Of a DNA stretch of 64,000 nucleotides, positions 33,924-43,002 are shown in pieces. This DNA is from Rhizobium leguminosarum bv. viciae USDA 2370 (GTDB lineage: Bacteria; Pseudomonadota; Alphaproteobacteria; Rhizobiales; Rhizobiaceae). Within the stretch, counting starts at the first letter, position 1, and each line of letters begins with the position of its first letter. The notes beneath the pieces were generated by a model, which did no database searches, had not been told where the DNA came from, and saw only the letters and a list, made by a program, of their open reading frames with translations. A program made the position numbers and the translations under genes. The stretch is taken from the NCBI RefSeq assembly GCF_002008365.1, contig NZ_MRDL01000051.1, positions 310,001 to 374,000 on the forward strand, in the 5' to 3' direction.

Positions 33924-34570
33924 GCGACGAGACCACGAACAGCGAGATCGGAGAAGCCGGGAGCGGCAAGGACGACGCCCGCCACGCCGAGAAGATGGCG
34001 AAGAAGAAGGCCGCGCGCGACAAAATCATGGCGACCAAGACCGACGGCAAGGGCCTGATCATCGTCCATACCGGCAAAGGCAAGGGTAAGTCATCAGCCG
34101 CCTTCGGGATGATCTTCCGCCATATCGCCCACGGCAAGCCGTCGGCCGTCGTGCAGTTCATCAAGGGCGCGATGTGGACCGGCGAACGCGACCTGATCGA
34201 GAAGCATTTCTCCGATCTCTGCCAGTTCCACACGATGGGCGAGGGTTTCACCTGGGAAACGCAGGACCGCGCCCGCGACGTCGCCGCAGCCGCGGCCGCC
34301 TGGGAAAAGGCCAAGGAACTGATCCGCGACGAAAGCAACTCCATGGTGCTGCTCGACGAGATCAACATCGCGCTGCGCTACGATTATCTCGACATCAACG
34401 ACGTCGTCGCCTTCCTGACGAGCGAGAAGCCCGCCATGACGCATGTCGTGCTGACCGGCCGGAACGCCAAGGAGGAATTGATCGAGATCGCCGATCTGGT
34501 GACCGAGATGGAACTCGTCAAGCACCCCTTCCGCTCCGGCATCAAGGGCCAGCCGGGCGTGGAGTTCTGA
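33920..34570 (+). CDS. cobO: Corrinoid adenosyltransferase (CobO/BtuR type)
   Basis: 216 residues. A charged N-terminal extension of about 40 residues precedes GKGLIIVHTGKGKGKSSAAF, the P-loop that binds ATP in this family (inverted orientation). VQFIKGAMWTGE and LDEINIALRY are conserved. It transfers the 5'-deoxyadenosyl group to cob(I)yrinic acid a,c-diamide. It overlaps the end of cobN by 4 bases and is the last gene of the riboswitch-controlled operon. Confidence 0.95.
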   Translation: MSDETTNSEIGEAGSGKDDARHAEKMAKKKAARDKIMATKTDGKGLIIVHTGKGKGKSSAAFGMIFRHIAHGKPSAVVQFIKGAMWTGERDLIEKHFSDLCQFHTMGEGFTWETQDRARDVAAAAAAWEKAKELIRDESNSMVLLDEINIALRYDYLDINDVVAFLTSEKPAMTHVVLTGRNAKEELIEIADLVTEMELVKHPFRSGIKGQPGVEF

Positions 34571-34575
34571 GACGG

Positions 34576-35370
34576 TCAGTTGAGCGCGAGGCTGCGCAGG
34601 ATGGCAGCCGTTTCCTCATCCGCCGGAAAGAAAGATTCGACCGCGAGTTCCGACAAAGTGATGTCGACGGGCGTGCCGAAGATCGTTGTTGTCGAGATCA
34701 GGGAAAGCAAGCCAGCCTTGGTCCAAAGCTGAAGGGGAACGACGATTCCGGCATAGGCGGTATGGACCTCGCCAGCAGTTTTAGGCGCTGGATAGGACAA
34801 CAACTCCTTCAAAAGCTTGTCCAACATTGGATCGCCCGAAGCCGAGAACTGTTGGCGCAGCCTGCCGATAAGGTGGGCGCGCCACTCGGAAAGGTTTTTG
34901 ATATGGGGCGCCAATCCTTGTGGATGCAGGCTGAGGCGCAGTACGTTGACGGGTGCCGTGAGCAGAGACTGGTCAGCAACGGCTGAGAGCAGCGGAGCGA
35001 TGGCCGCATTGGCCGCGATGAGTGTCCAATGGCGGTCGACGGCGATTGCTGGGAAGGGCTCGTGCCCTTTCAGCACTATGTCGATGGCGAGACGGGCCGG
35101 TTCCATAGCGGGATCGTCGAGCGCGCGTTCGGCAAAAACAGGAGCGAAACCCGCCGCGAGCAGCAGCGGGTTCCGATCGCGAAGGGGCACGTCGAGCCGT
35201 TCGGCAAGATGCAGCAGCATGTCGCGGCTCGGTGTCGAGCGCCCGCTCTCGATGAAGCTCAGATGGCGCTGCGAGATCTCCGCCTCCAGCGCGAGCTCGA
35301 GCTGGCTCATGCGGCGACGTTGGCGCCATTCGCGCAAATGGTCTCCAAGCGAGCGGGCGGTCGGCGTCAT
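34576..35370 (-). CDS. XRE-family regulator with MmyB-like ligand domain
   Basis: 264 residues. The N-terminal HTH reads LREWRQRRRMSQLELALEAE and ISQRHLSFIESGRSTPSRDM; the remainder is the MmyB-like (PAS-like) domain with PFPAIAVDRHWTLIAANAAI and the C-terminal SFFPADEET. Such regulators often control neighbouring metabolic genes in response to small hydrophobic ligands. Its ATG overlaps by one base the TGA of the upstream NTF2-like gene (TGATG), so the two are translationally coupled. It ends 5 bases after the convergent cobO. Confidence 0.85.
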   Translation of the reverse strand: MTPTARSLGDHLREWRQRRRMSQLELALEAEISQRHLSFIESGRSTPSRDMLLHLAERLDVPLRDRNPLLLAAGFAPVFAERALDDPAMEPARLAIDIVLKGHEPFPAIAVDRHWTLIAANAAIAPLLSAVADQSLLTAPVNVLRLSLHPQGLAPHIKNLSEWRAHLIGRLRQQFSASGDPMLDKLLKELLSYPAPKTAGEVHTAYAGIVVPLQLWTKAGLLSLISTTTIFGTPVDITLSELAVESFFPADEETAAILRSLALN

Positions 35371-35735
35371 CAGGCGGCTTCCGGCAACAAATCTATGAAC
35401 CCGCGAACGGATTTCAGCTTGCCGCCTTGGAGTTCAGCGAAATCCGTGCCCTTTATCAGCGCTTCGCCATTTTCCGGGCCGAGGCCCCAGGAGAAGCGCA
35501 GGTTGTCGCCGTAGCCGTCGGCCGCCCCGATCAGGGCGAAGCGGAAGCCGGGGAAGCGGCTTTGTACGGCCTCGACCAGCGAATTGATCTGCTCATGGCC
35601 CTCGCCGCGCATCAGTGGGTCGCTATAGGTTGCGGCTTCGCTCCAGCTCTCGGCGATGAGAGCGCGGCGGCGAGCGGCATCCGTCTCATTCCAGATGGCG
35701 AGATAGCGCTCTGCGTTAGTGTTTGCTTCGTTCAT
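35370..35735 (-). CDS. NTF2-like (SnoaL-type) protein
   Basis: 121 residues from ATG at 35735, decided by AAGGAGATGACCCG just upstream. AERYLAIWNETDAARRRALI and SEAATYSDPLMRGEG are typical for the SnoaL-like NTF2 fold, a small barrel that binds or isomerises hydrophobic ligands. It is coupled to the XRE/MmyB-type regulator that follows. A ligand-linked role for the pair is inference. Confidence 0.8.
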   Translation of the reverse strand: MNEANTNAERYLAIWNETDAARRRALIAESWSEAATYSDPLMRGEGHEQINSLVEAVQSRFPGFRFALIGAADGYGDNLRFSWGLGPENGEALIKGTDFAELQGGKLKSVRGFIDLLPEAA

Positions 35736-35846
35736 CGGGTCATCTCCTTCTGATCGCCCATCAGTTCCAGGCAGCCCGATCATGCGGGAAGGCGGTGCAC
35801 CTTATCAATTACGCCAGAGGTAATGGAAGATGGTCGAGGGTTTGGG

Positions 35847-36686
35847 TCAGACGCCGAGCCACAGGCGCAGCGGATTTGCCGGGTCGGCGAGCAGCTTTAC
35901 CGCAAGGGCGACGCAGACGATCACAAGCAGCGGCTTGATGAGCTTTGCGCCGATGCGTATGGCAAGCCGCGAGCCCAGCTGCGCGCCGAGGAATTGGCAG
36001 ACACCCATCAACAGGCCGATCTTCCAGAGCATCGCGCCGAAGCTTGCGAAGACGATTAGCGCGCCGAAATTCGAGCCGAGATTGAGAAGCTTGGTGTGGG
36101 CCGTCGCCTTCAGCATGCCGAAGCCGGCGAGCGTGACGAAGGCCAACATGAAGAAGGAGCCCGTGCCGGGGCCGAAGACGCCGTCATAAAAGCCGATGAC
36201 AGGTACCAGCGTCAGACCGAAGGCGAAGGGAGTCATGCGGCGGTGGGTGTCGAGGTCGTTGAGGTTCGGCTTGACGGCGAAGAAGACGGCGATCGCCACC
36301 AGGAGTACCGGCATGATGGCCTGCAGCACCTGGCCTGGAACGATCGTCGCGAGTGCCGCGCCGAGCGCGCCGCCCATGGTGGCCATCAGCGCCATCGGCA
36401 GTTGTTCGGCAAGTTGCACATGGCCCCTGCGGGCATAGGCTATCGTGGCCGAGGCGGCGCCGAAGAGAGACTGCACCTTGTTGGTGCCGAGGGCCTGGAG
36501 TGGTGGAATACCTACGATCAGCATGACGGGAACGGTGATGAGGCCACCGCCGCCGGCAATGGAATCGACGAAACCGGCAAAAAAGGCCGCCGCGCAGAGC
36601 AGCGGAAGCAGATGGAAAGCGATATCGGGCAAGGTGGTATTCGGGGGGAGGGACTTCAGACGGCCTTGTTGCATTTGCCGCGCCAA
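35847..36686 (-). CDS. TSUP-family (TauE/SafE) membrane permease
   Basis: Up to 279 residues; about 8 hydrophobic segments. The start may lie as far in as a TTG at 36632, because the first 18 residues look non-conserved. VDSIAGGGGLITVPVML near the N-terminus and GFYDGVFGPGTGSFFMLAF in the second half are the duplicated TSUP signature. Members export or import sulfite, sulfonates and other anions. It sits between cob genes but on the opposite strand; a role in cobalamin or cobalt supply is possible but not shown. Confidence 0.85.
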   Translation of the reverse strand: MARQMQQGRLKSLPPNTTLPDIAFHLLPLLCAAAFFAGFVDSIAGGGGLITVPVMLIVGIPPLQALGTNKVQSLFGAASATIAYARRGHVQLAEQLPMALMATMGGALGAALATIVPGQVLQAIMPVLLVAIAVFFAVKPNLNDLDTHRRMTPFAFGLTLVPVIGFYDGVFGPGTGSFFMLAFVTLAGFGMLKATAHTKLLNLGSNFGALIVFASFGAMLWKIGLLMGVCQFLGAQLGSRLAIRIGAKLIKPLLVIVCVALAVKLLADPANPLRLWLGV

Positions 36687-36733
36687 GCTGCAATGGCTGC
36701 AACGACACGGGCAGGGCGCATTCGACGGTTTCC

Positions 36734-37153
36734 ATGAGCGATCTCTCTTTCGATACGGCGAGGCACCACGTGCTCGGCCTCGGCTGCGAGCGCGGGACGT
36801 CGCCTGCCGAGGTGCTGGCGCTTGCGATCGAGGCGCTCGACGTAGCCGGTATCGGCGCGGCGGAACTCGCAGCCATCGCCTCGATCGACAGCCGAAGACT
36901 GGAGCCGGCGATCCTTGCGGTTGCTGCGCATTTTTCCGTGCCTGGCGTCTTCTTCGATGCGCTGCGGCTGGAGGAGGAGACGCCGCGGCTCGCGAATCCC
37001 TCTGCGATCGTCTTTGCCCGCGTCGGCTGCCATGGGGTCGCCGAGGCAGCTGCGCTGGCGGCTGCGGGGCCGGATGCCGAGCTTGCTGTCGCCAAGATCA
37101 AATCTGCGCATGCGACGGCGGCAGTTGCCCGCAGCGGGTTGCAGAAAGCCTAG
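36734..37153 (+). CDS. cobE: CobE, precorrin lactone-ring protein (CbiG C-terminal type)
   Basis: 139 residues. HHVLGLGCERGTSPAEVLAL at the start is the CbiG/CobE motif, and ETPRLANPSAIVFARVGCHG plus LAVAKIKSAHATAAVAR at the end complete the family pattern. In P. denitrificans CobE binds a late corrin intermediate and may help handle precorrins; the exact reaction is not settled. Divergent from the TSUP gene with 47 bases between starts. Confidence 0.85.
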   Translation: MSDLSFDTARHHVLGLGCERGTSPAEVLALAIEALDVAGIGAAELAAIASIDSRRLEPAILAVAAHFSVPGVFFDALRLEEETPRLANPSAIVFARVGCHGVAEAAALAAAGPDAELAVAKIKSAHATAAVARSGLQKA

Positions 37154-37223
37154 TGGGCGTTATGGTGGCGCCAATTCGCGGCACCGTCCGGCAGCTTCAC
37201 GGTTCACATCTAGAGGATATCTC

Positions 37224-38177
37224 ATGCACAAGGTCATCTATGACACCGACCCTGGCGTCGACGACGCCATGGCGCTTCTCTTCCTGCATCGTCATCCCGA
37301 AATCGACCTTCTCGGCATCACCACGGTCTTCGGCAACGCCTCGGTCGAGACGACGACGCGCAATGCGCTCTTCCTCAAGCGTGAATGGAATATACCGGCA
37401 CCCGTTTCCAAAGGCGCCAGCGTCACTATCGATTCCTCGCGCGCGGAGCGGCCGTGGCCCGCCATAGTGCATGGCGAGAACGGCCTCGGTGATATCGACG
37501 TGCCCGAGACGATCGACCTGCCGCTCGATCCGCGCCCGGCGCATCGTTTTATCATCGACACGGTGCGCGCCCACCCGGGCGAAGTGCGACTCGTCGCCGT
37601 TGGCCGTATGACCAATCTGGCGCTGGCGCTGAAGGAAGATCCCGAGATTGCGACGCTGGCCAAGGACGTCGTCATCATGGGCGGCAATTTCTATGTGCCG
37701 GGAAATGTCTCGCCCGTCGCCGAGGCCAATATCCACGGTGATCCTGAGGCTGCCGACATCGTCATGACCGCGCCCTGGAAGGTGGCCGTCATTGGCCTCG
37801 ACGTCACCGCGATCACCACGATGAGCCGCAGCTATCTCGGCGATATGGCGGCTAGGGGCGACAAGGCGGTCAAGCAGCTCGACGCACTCTCGCAGTCCTA
37901 CATCGATTTCTACAAGCACGCGGTTGAAGACGGCATGATGGTGCATGACAGCTGCGCCTGCGTCTATGTCGTGGTGCCGGAGCTGTTCTCGTCAATATCG
38001 GGTGCCGTGCGTGTCGTCTGCGGCGGCATCGCCGATGGCCAGACGATCGTCAGGCCAGATGGGCGGCGTTTTCCGCCTGATGGCGCTTGGGATGGCTTGC
38101 CGAGCCAGATCGTCTGCACAGGCATCGAGTCGGAAAGGGTCCTGGACCTCATCCGTAATACGCTGCTTGCAGCCTGA
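37224..38177 (+). CDS. Inosine-uridine-preferring nucleoside hydrolase
   Basis: 317 residues from ATG at 37224; AGAGGA lies 6 bases upstream. Longer frames overlap cobE and are rejected. The calcium/ribose motif DTDPGVDDAMAL lies at residues 7-18, and the family's VRLVAVGRMTNLALAL and VIMGGNFYVPGNVSPVAEAN follow. It cleaves N-glycosidic bonds of ribonucleosides. Substrate class is predicted only. It sits 70 bases after cobE in the cob region; a link to nucleobase supply for the lower ligand is speculative. Confidence 0.9.
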   Translation: MHKVIYDTDPGVDDAMALLFLHRHPEIDLLGITTVFGNASVETTTRNALFLKREWNIPAPVSKGASVTIDSSRAERPWPAIVHGENGLGDIDVPETIDLPLDPRPAHRFIIDTVRAHPGEVRLVAVGRMTNLALALKEDPEIATLAKDVVIMGGNFYVPGNVSPVAEANIHGDPEAADIVMTAPWKVAVIGLDVTAITTMSRSYLGDMAARGDKAVKQLDALSQSYIDFYKHAVEDGMMVHDSCACVYVVVPELFSSISGAVRVVCGGIADGQTIVRPDGRRFPPDGAWDGLPSQIVCTGIESERVLDLIRNTLLAA

Positions 38178-38366
38178 CACGCTTGAGGGCCGGCAGCATC
38201 GCGGCCGGCCTTCGGGATATATTGTAATATATTCATTGCGTTGTGCGGGTTCTCCGAGGATTTGAATCCGACGCTTCACAAAGTGATTCATGATCATCTC
38301 AGCAACTTCAAGTGAGGCGATGGGCGCGGCGTTGACCTTGCCCTTTGCGGGGCCTAGATCAGCAGG

Positions 38367-39206
38367 ATGATCGATGCCGCATTCTCCAATCTTCCGGCGC
38401 TTGAGCCGGGCAGCGTCTGGCTCGTCGGCGCCGGTCCCGGCGATCCCGGGCTTTTGACGCTGCTCGCCGCCAAGGGGCTTTCCGAGGCCGACGTCATCGT
38501 GCACGACGCTTTGGTCAACGAGGAATGCCTGGCGCTGGCGCGGCCGGAAACGCTTGTGGAATATGCCGGTAAACGCGGCGGCAAGCCTTCGGCGAAGCAG
38601 CGCGACATCTCGCTGCGGCTGGTGGAGCTTGCGCGCGCCGGCAAGCGAGTGCTGCGGCTGAAGGGCGGCGATCCCTTCGTCTTCGGTCGCGGCGGCGAAG
38701 AGGCGCTGACGCTCGTCGAGCACAACATCCCCTTCCGCATCGTGCCCGGCATCACCGCCGGTATCGGCGGGCTCGCCTATGCCGGCATCCCGGTGACGCA
38801 TCGCGACATCAACCATGCCGTGACCTTCCTCACCGGCCATGATTCGTCCGGCATCGTGCCCGACAGGATCAACTGGGAGGCGATAGGCCAGGGCTCGCCC
38901 GTCATCGTTATGTACATGGCGATGAAGCATATCGCCGAGATCAGCGCCCGGCTGATCGCCGCGGGACGGCTGGCGTCGGAACCCGTCGCCTTCGTCTGCA
39001 ATGCGGCCACTGGCCGGCAACAGGTGCTGGAAACGACGCTCGGGGAGGCGACCGAGGCCGTCGCTGTCTCCGGGCTGGAGCCGCCGGCGGTGGTCGTCGT
39101 CGGTGAGGTGGTCCGGCTCCGAGCTTCGCTCGACTGGCTTGGTGCGCTGGCGGGGCGGCGCCTGCAACCCGATCCATTCCGCCGGTCCGGCAAGGTGCGG
39201 GCATGA
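38367..39206 (+). CDS. cobA: Uroporphyrinogen-III C-methyltransferase
   Basis: 279 residues. GSVWLVGAGPGDPGLLTLLA near the N-terminus is the SUMT signature that binds S-adenosylmethionine, with LRLKGGDPFVFGRGGEEA and PGITAGIGGLAYAGIPVTHR following. It makes precorrin-2, the first committed step to the corrin ring. No CysG-type dehydrogenase domain is fused. It is the first gene of an operon in which cobA, cobB, cobC and cobD overlap by 4 bases each. Confidence 0.96.
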   Translation: MIDAAFSNLPALEPGSVWLVGAGPGDPGLLTLLAAKGLSEADVIVHDALVNEECLALARPETLVEYAGKRGGKPSAKQRDISLRLVELARAGKRVLRLKGGDPFVFGRGGEEALTLVEHNIPFRIVPGITAGIGGLAYAGIPVTHRDINHAVTFLTGHDSSGIVPDRINWEAIGQGSPVIVMYMAMKHIAEISARLIAAGRLASEPVAFVCNAATGRQQVLETTLGEATEAVAVSGLEPPAVVVVGEVVRLRASLDWLGALAGRRLQPDPFRRSGKVRA

Positions 39207-40510
39207 GCGGCCTCCTGATCGCAGCCCCTTCCTCCGGCGCCGGCAAGACGACGGTGACGCTCGGGCTGCTCCGAGCGCTCCGCCGGCGCGGCATCGCGGT
39301 CGCGCCCGGCAAGGCCGGCCCTGACTATATCGATCCCGCCTTCCATGCGGCAGCGAGCGGCACGCTCTGTCTGAATTTCGATCCCTGGGCGATGCGCCCG
39401 GAGCTGATCTCGGCCAATGCGGCCCTTCACCGTTCCGGCGACCGCATCCTCGTCATCGAGGCGATGATGGGGCTTTTCGACGGGGCGGCTGACGGAAGGG
39501 GGACGGCGGCCGATCTGGCGGCCCAGCTTGGGCTTTCCGTGGTGTTGGTCGTCGATGCCTCGCGCATGTCGCAGTCGGTGGCGGCGCTGGTTACTGGTTT
39601 TGCCGGTTTCCGTGCCGATGTGCGGGTTGCTGGTGTCATCCTCAACAAGGTCGGCAGCGACCGGCACGAGGCGATGCTGCGGCAGGCGCTCGAAGCTATC
39701 CGTATGCCTGTCATCGCCGTCATCGGCAGCGACAAGGCGCTTTCCCTGCCGGAGCGCCATCTCGGCCTCGTCCAGGCCGGCGAACACGCAACCCTCGACA
39801 ATTTCATCGACCATGCGGCGGATGCCGTCTCCGAGGAATGTAATTTCGAATTCCTGCTGCGCATCGCCAGGCAGGGGCTCAACCGGCCGTCGGCCGCCAA
39901 TATCGACCGGTTGCCGCCACTGGGTGCCCGCATCGCCGTGGCGCGCGATGTCGCCTTTGCCTTTTCCTACGAGCATATGCTGCTCGGCTGGCGCCGCCGG
40001 GGTGCTGCGATTTCCTTCTTCTCGCCGCTTGCCGACGAGGCGCCGGCTGGTGATGCCGATGCGATCTATCTGCCCGGTGGTTATCCCGAGCTGCATGCCG
40101 GGCGGCTGGCAGAGGCGCAGAATTTCCGCGCCGGCATGCTCGATGCGGCAGCGCGCGACATCCGGATCTATGGCGAATGCGGCGGCTACATGGTGCTTGG
40201 CGAGGGCTTGATCGATGCAAAGGGGCATCGCCATGAAATGCTCGGCCTGCTGCCCGTCGTCACCACCTATGCCGAGCGAAAGCGCCATCTCGGCTATCGC
40301 CGTGTTGTGCCCCTCGACGGCGCCTTCTTTGCTCGGATGATGACGGCCCATGAATTCCACTATTCCAGCGTCGTTTCCGAGGGCGAGGGCAAACGGCTTT
40401 TTCAGGTGCAGGATGCGCTCGGAACCGATCTGGGCGCCGCCGGTCTCAGGCGCGACCAGGTGGCAGGCTCCTACATGCATCTGATCGATCTTGCCGGAGC
40501 TGCTGCATGA
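39203..40510 (+). CDS. cobB: Hydrogenobyrinic acid a,c-diamide synthase
   Basis: 435 residues. The N-terminal ATPase has APSSGAGKTT at residues 7-16 and GKAGPDYIDPAFH; the C-terminal class I glutamine amidotransferase has GECGGYMVLGEG with its cysteine nucleophile and a conserved H in AHEFHYS. It amidates the a and c side chains before cobalt insertion. It overlaps cobA and cobC by ATGA on either side. Confidence 0.96.
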   Translation: MSGLLIAAPSSGAGKTTVTLGLLRALRRRGIAVAPGKAGPDYIDPAFHAAASGTLCLNFDPWAMRPELISANAALHRSGDRILVIEAMMGLFDGAADGRGTAADLAAQLGLSVVLVVDASRMSQSVAALVTGFAGFRADVRVAGVILNKVGSDRHEAMLRQALEAIRMPVIAVIGSDKALSLPERHLGLVQAGEHATLDNFIDHAADAVSEECNFEFLLRIARQGLNRPSAANIDRLPPLGARIAVARDVAFAFSYEHMLLGWRRRGAAISFFSPLADEAPAGDADAIYLPGGYPELHAGRLAEAQNFRAGMLDAAARDIRIYGECGGYMVLGEGLIDAKGHRHEMLGLLPVVTTYAERKRHLGYRRVVPLDGAFFARMMTAHEFHYSSVVSEGEGKRLFQVQDALGTDLGAAGLRRDQVAGSYMHLIDLAGAAA

Positions 40511-41592
40511 GCGCACCGATCGTCCACGGCGGCGGCATCACCGCCGCTGCCGCTACCTTCGGCGGTAGACCGGAAGATTGGCTCGATCTTTCCACGGGCA
40601 TCAATCCGTGCCCCGTCGCCCTGCCTGACATTCCGGCAAGGGCCTGGCATCGCCTGCCGGACCGGCATCTCATCGATGAGGCAAGGCGTGCGGCGCGAGA
40701 TCATTACCGCAGCGGCGAGATCTTGCCGCTGCCGGTGCCAGGCACACAATCGGTGATCCAGCTTCTGCCGCGCCTCGTCGAGGCGGATAGGCTGGTTGGC
40801 GGCACGGACAACAGTGTCGCGGTGACGGACAACAGGGTTGCCGTGACGGACAACAGGGTTGCCGTGACGGACGAGCGGATCGCCGTGATATCGCCGACCT
40901 ATGGCGAGTATGCGCGCGCCTTCGCCTCGGCCGGTTTTGCCGTCGATGCGGTCGACGATATTGCCGCGATCGGAGCCGGACATCGGCTGGCTGTCGTCGT
41001 CAATCCGAACAATCCTGATGGGTTGATATGGCCGGCCGAAACGCTGATTGCCCTGCACGACAGGATGAAGGCAGCGGACGGACTTCTCGTCGTCGACGAA
41101 GCCTTTGGCGATACCGATCCGGCGCTCAGCCTTGCATCCCGCGCGCCGCAGCTTTCCAATCTGGTGATCTTTCGTTCTTTCGGCAAGTTCTTCGGGCTTG
41201 CCGGCCTGCGGCTCGGTTTTGCGATTGCGCGCAGCGATATTCTCGCGCGTTTCGACGACTGGCTCGGCCCCTGGGCGGTCTCCGGCCCGGCTCTTTCGAT
41301 TGCAGATTCGCTGCTGCGCTCGGACGTTTCTCCGATTCGCGGCCGCATCAATGAACGCTGCGCCGGCCTGCATGGGGTGCTGACGGGCGCCGGGTTGCAG
41401 CTTTCAGGAGGCACGGCGCTCTTCACCCTTGTCGCCGATTCGAGAGCCGGCGACATTTACACACATCTCTGCCGCCATCATATTCTCGTCCGCAAGTTCG
41501 ACTATGCGCCGGAGTGGCTGCGTTTCGGGCTGCCGCCCGATCCGGCGGCAGACAGGCGGCTTGGCGAAGCCCTTCAGAGATTTGAGCGATGA
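40507..41592 (+). CDS. cobC: L-threonine-O-3-phosphate decarboxylase (aminotransferase fold)
   Basis: 361 residues (Salmonella CobD family). The PLP fold shows LSTGINPCPVA near the start, VVNPNNPDGLIWP, VVDEAFGD and the Schiff-base lysine in RSFGKFFGLAGLRLG. It supplies (R)-1-amino-2-propanol phosphate for the cobalamin side arm. Residues 100-127 are an in-frame array of four 7-residue units (TDNxVAV type) encoded by a 21-bp tandem repeat; the conserved fold resumes at ISPTYGEYARAF. This insert is unusual. It overlaps cobB and cobD by 4 bases. Confidence 0.92.
   Translation: MSAPIVHGGGITAAAATFGGRPEDWLDLSTGINPCPVALPDIPARAWHRLPDRHLIDEARRAARDHYRSGEILPLPVPGTQSVIQLLPRLVEADRLVGGTDNSVAVTDNRVAVTDNRVAVTDERIAVISPTYGEYARAFASAGFAVDAVDDIAAIGAGHRLAVVVNPNNPDGLIWPAETLIALHDRMKAADGLLVVDEAFGDTDPALSLASRAPQLSNLVIFRSFGKFFGLAGLRLGFAIARSDILARFDDWLGPWAVSGPALSIADSLLRSDVSPIRGRINERCAGLHGVLTGAGLQLSGGTALFTLVADSRAGDIYTHLCRHHILVRKFDYAPEWLRFGLPPDPAADRRLGEALQRFER
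40804..40887 (+). repeat. Four tandem 21-bp repeats inside cobC
   Basis: Four 21-base units, each starting ACGGAC, run from 40804 to 40887. Units two and three are identical; units one and four diverge. They encode TDNSVAV, TDNRVAV, TDNRVAV and TDERIAV. The frame is kept. Confidence 0.95.
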
Positions 41593-42569
41593 CGATCGAC
41601 GAAAACCTTCTCGTACTGCTTCTGGCGCTGCTGCTCGACCGGATTGCCGGCGATCCGCAATGGCTGTGGTCGCGGATGCCGCATCCCGTTGTCATGTTCG
41701 GCGCGGCGATCTCCTATGCCGAGCGGCAGCTCAACCCGGCAAGCCTCACGGGCTCGCAACGCCGAATGAACGGTATTGCCGCCATCCTGGCGCTGCTTCT
41801 TTTGGCGGTGGCCGCAGGCTTCGTGTTCAACCGGTTCTTCGCGCTGTTCGGCCTTGTCGGCATCTTGCTGGAGACCGGGCTGGTGGCGATCTTCCTGGCG
41901 CAAAAAAGCCTTGCCGATCACGTCGCGGCCGTCGCTGTCGCCTTACGCCACGAAGGGCTTGCCGGCGGGCGAGCCGCCGTTTCCCGCATCGTCGGACGCG
42001 ATCCCGAGACGCTGGACGAGCCGGCCGTCTGCCGCGCGGCGATCGAAAGCCTTGCCGAGAATTTCTCCGACGGCGTCGTGGCGCCGGCGCTCTGGTATGC
42101 CATCTTCGGGCTGCCGGGGCTCTTCGCCTACAAGATGCTGAACACGGCGGATTCGATGATCGGCCATAAGTCTGAAAAATACATCGACTTCGGCTGGGCG
42201 GCCGCCCGGCTCGACGATGTCGCCAACTGGCCGGCCGCCCGCCTCTCCATCCTGCTGATTGCCGCCGGCGCCTGGATCCGGCGGGGAACAAGCGCCGGCC
42301 GTGAAGCGATCCGCGTGGCCATGCGGGACGGGGCCCTGCACCGCTCGCCGAATTCCGGTCGGCCGGAGGCGGCCATGGCGGGTGCGCTGAACGTCCAGCT
42401 CGCCGGGCCGCGCATCTATGGCGGCGTCATCGTGCGTGAACCGATGATCAACGACGCCGGCCGCGACGTGGCGACCTCAGGCGACATCGAGGACGGCGTA
42501 TCGGTGTTCTACGCCAGCTGCATGGTGCTCGCCGGTGTTACGTTCGGGCTGTTTTTGTGTTTTCTGTAG
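41589..42569 (+). CDS. cobD: Adenosylcobinamide-phosphate synthase (CbiB type)
   Basis: 326 residues, an integral membrane protein with about five hydrophobic segments. LLLDRIAGDPQWLWSRMPHP at the N-terminus, SLAENFSDGVVAPALWYAIF and LNTADSMIGHKSEKY are CbiB signatures. It joins the aminopropanol phosphate arm to adenosylcobyric acid. Last gene of the cobA-cobB-cobC-cobD operon. Confidence 0.95.
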   Translation: MTIDENLLVLLLALLLDRIAGDPQWLWSRMPHPVVMFGAAISYAERQLNPASLTGSQRRMNGIAAILALLLLAVAAGFVFNRFFALFGLVGILLETGLVAIFLAQKSLADHVAAVAVALRHEGLAGGRAAVSRIVGRDPETLDEPAVCRAAIESLAENFSDGVVAPALWYAIFGLPGLFAYKMLNTADSMIGHKSEKYIDFGWAAARLDDVANWPAARLSILLIAAGAWIRRGTSAGREAIRVAMRDGALHRSPNSGRPEAAMAGALNVQLAGPRIYGGVIVREPMINDAGRDVATSGDIEDGVSVFYASCMVLAGVTFGLFLCFL

Positions 42570-42656
42570 GGTTGTGCCGTGCATGCCCCAGTGGACAGCT
42601 CAAGCTCAAACGTTTATTCCGACCGCCTCATATCTCATCAGACCGGAAGCAGAGCG

Positions 42657-42857
42657 ATGACAGTTCAGGTTGAATTACCGTGCCCGAAGTGCAAGAGCAC
42701 CAAGATGAAGTTCGAGCGGCCCGAGATCCGGGAGACCGACATCATCACCTGTGCGGCCTGCGGGCATAATCTCGGCACGATGGCCTCGATCCGCGAGAAG
42801 ATGAACAAGGCCTACCAAGGGCTCAAGAAGCCTTCGGCGGCACGCAAGCTCCAGTGA
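42657..42857 (+). CDS. Small zinc-ribbon protein
   Basis: 66 residues from ATG at 42657. CPKC near residue 9 and CAAC near 32 make a zinc ribbon; the rest is basic (RKL, KKPSAARKLQ). Similar two-CxxC proteins are common in alphaproteobacteria without an assigned role. A longer frame from 42579 has no ribosome site and looks spurious. It lies 87 bases after cobD. Confidence 0.7.
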   Translation: MTVQVELPCPKCKSTKMKFERPEIRETDIITCAACGHNLGTMASIREKMNKAYQGLKKPSAARKLQ

Positions 42858-43002
42858 ACAGGTGCCACTATCTTCCAGCGCTAGCTCCCGCTTTGGCTCG
42901 TTAAAATTGTGATTACCATTCGGATTAAAGCAATATAACAAGTATTGCCGTAGTCTCTCTTTCGTGAGGGCGCAATTAAGCTGCGCGAGTTCGAAGAGGG
43001 CT

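Noticed and set aside
36915..37223. N-terminal extension of the nucleoside hydrolase
   Set aside because: It overlaps cobE out of frame, and a good ribosome site precedes the ATG at 37224.
38188..38210. GGCCGGC/GCCGGCC hairpin after the nucleoside hydrolase as a terminator
   Set aside because: Short self-complementary stem with no real T-tract; too weak to list as a feature.
38777..40516. 579-codon open frame on the minus strand across cobA and cobB
   Set aside because: It is antisense to two confident, overlapping cob genes, and its product is low-quality hydrophilic sequence typical of GC-rich shadow frames.
40804..40887. Possible CRISPR-like repeats
   Set aside because: The units are tandem without spacers and remain in the cobC frame.
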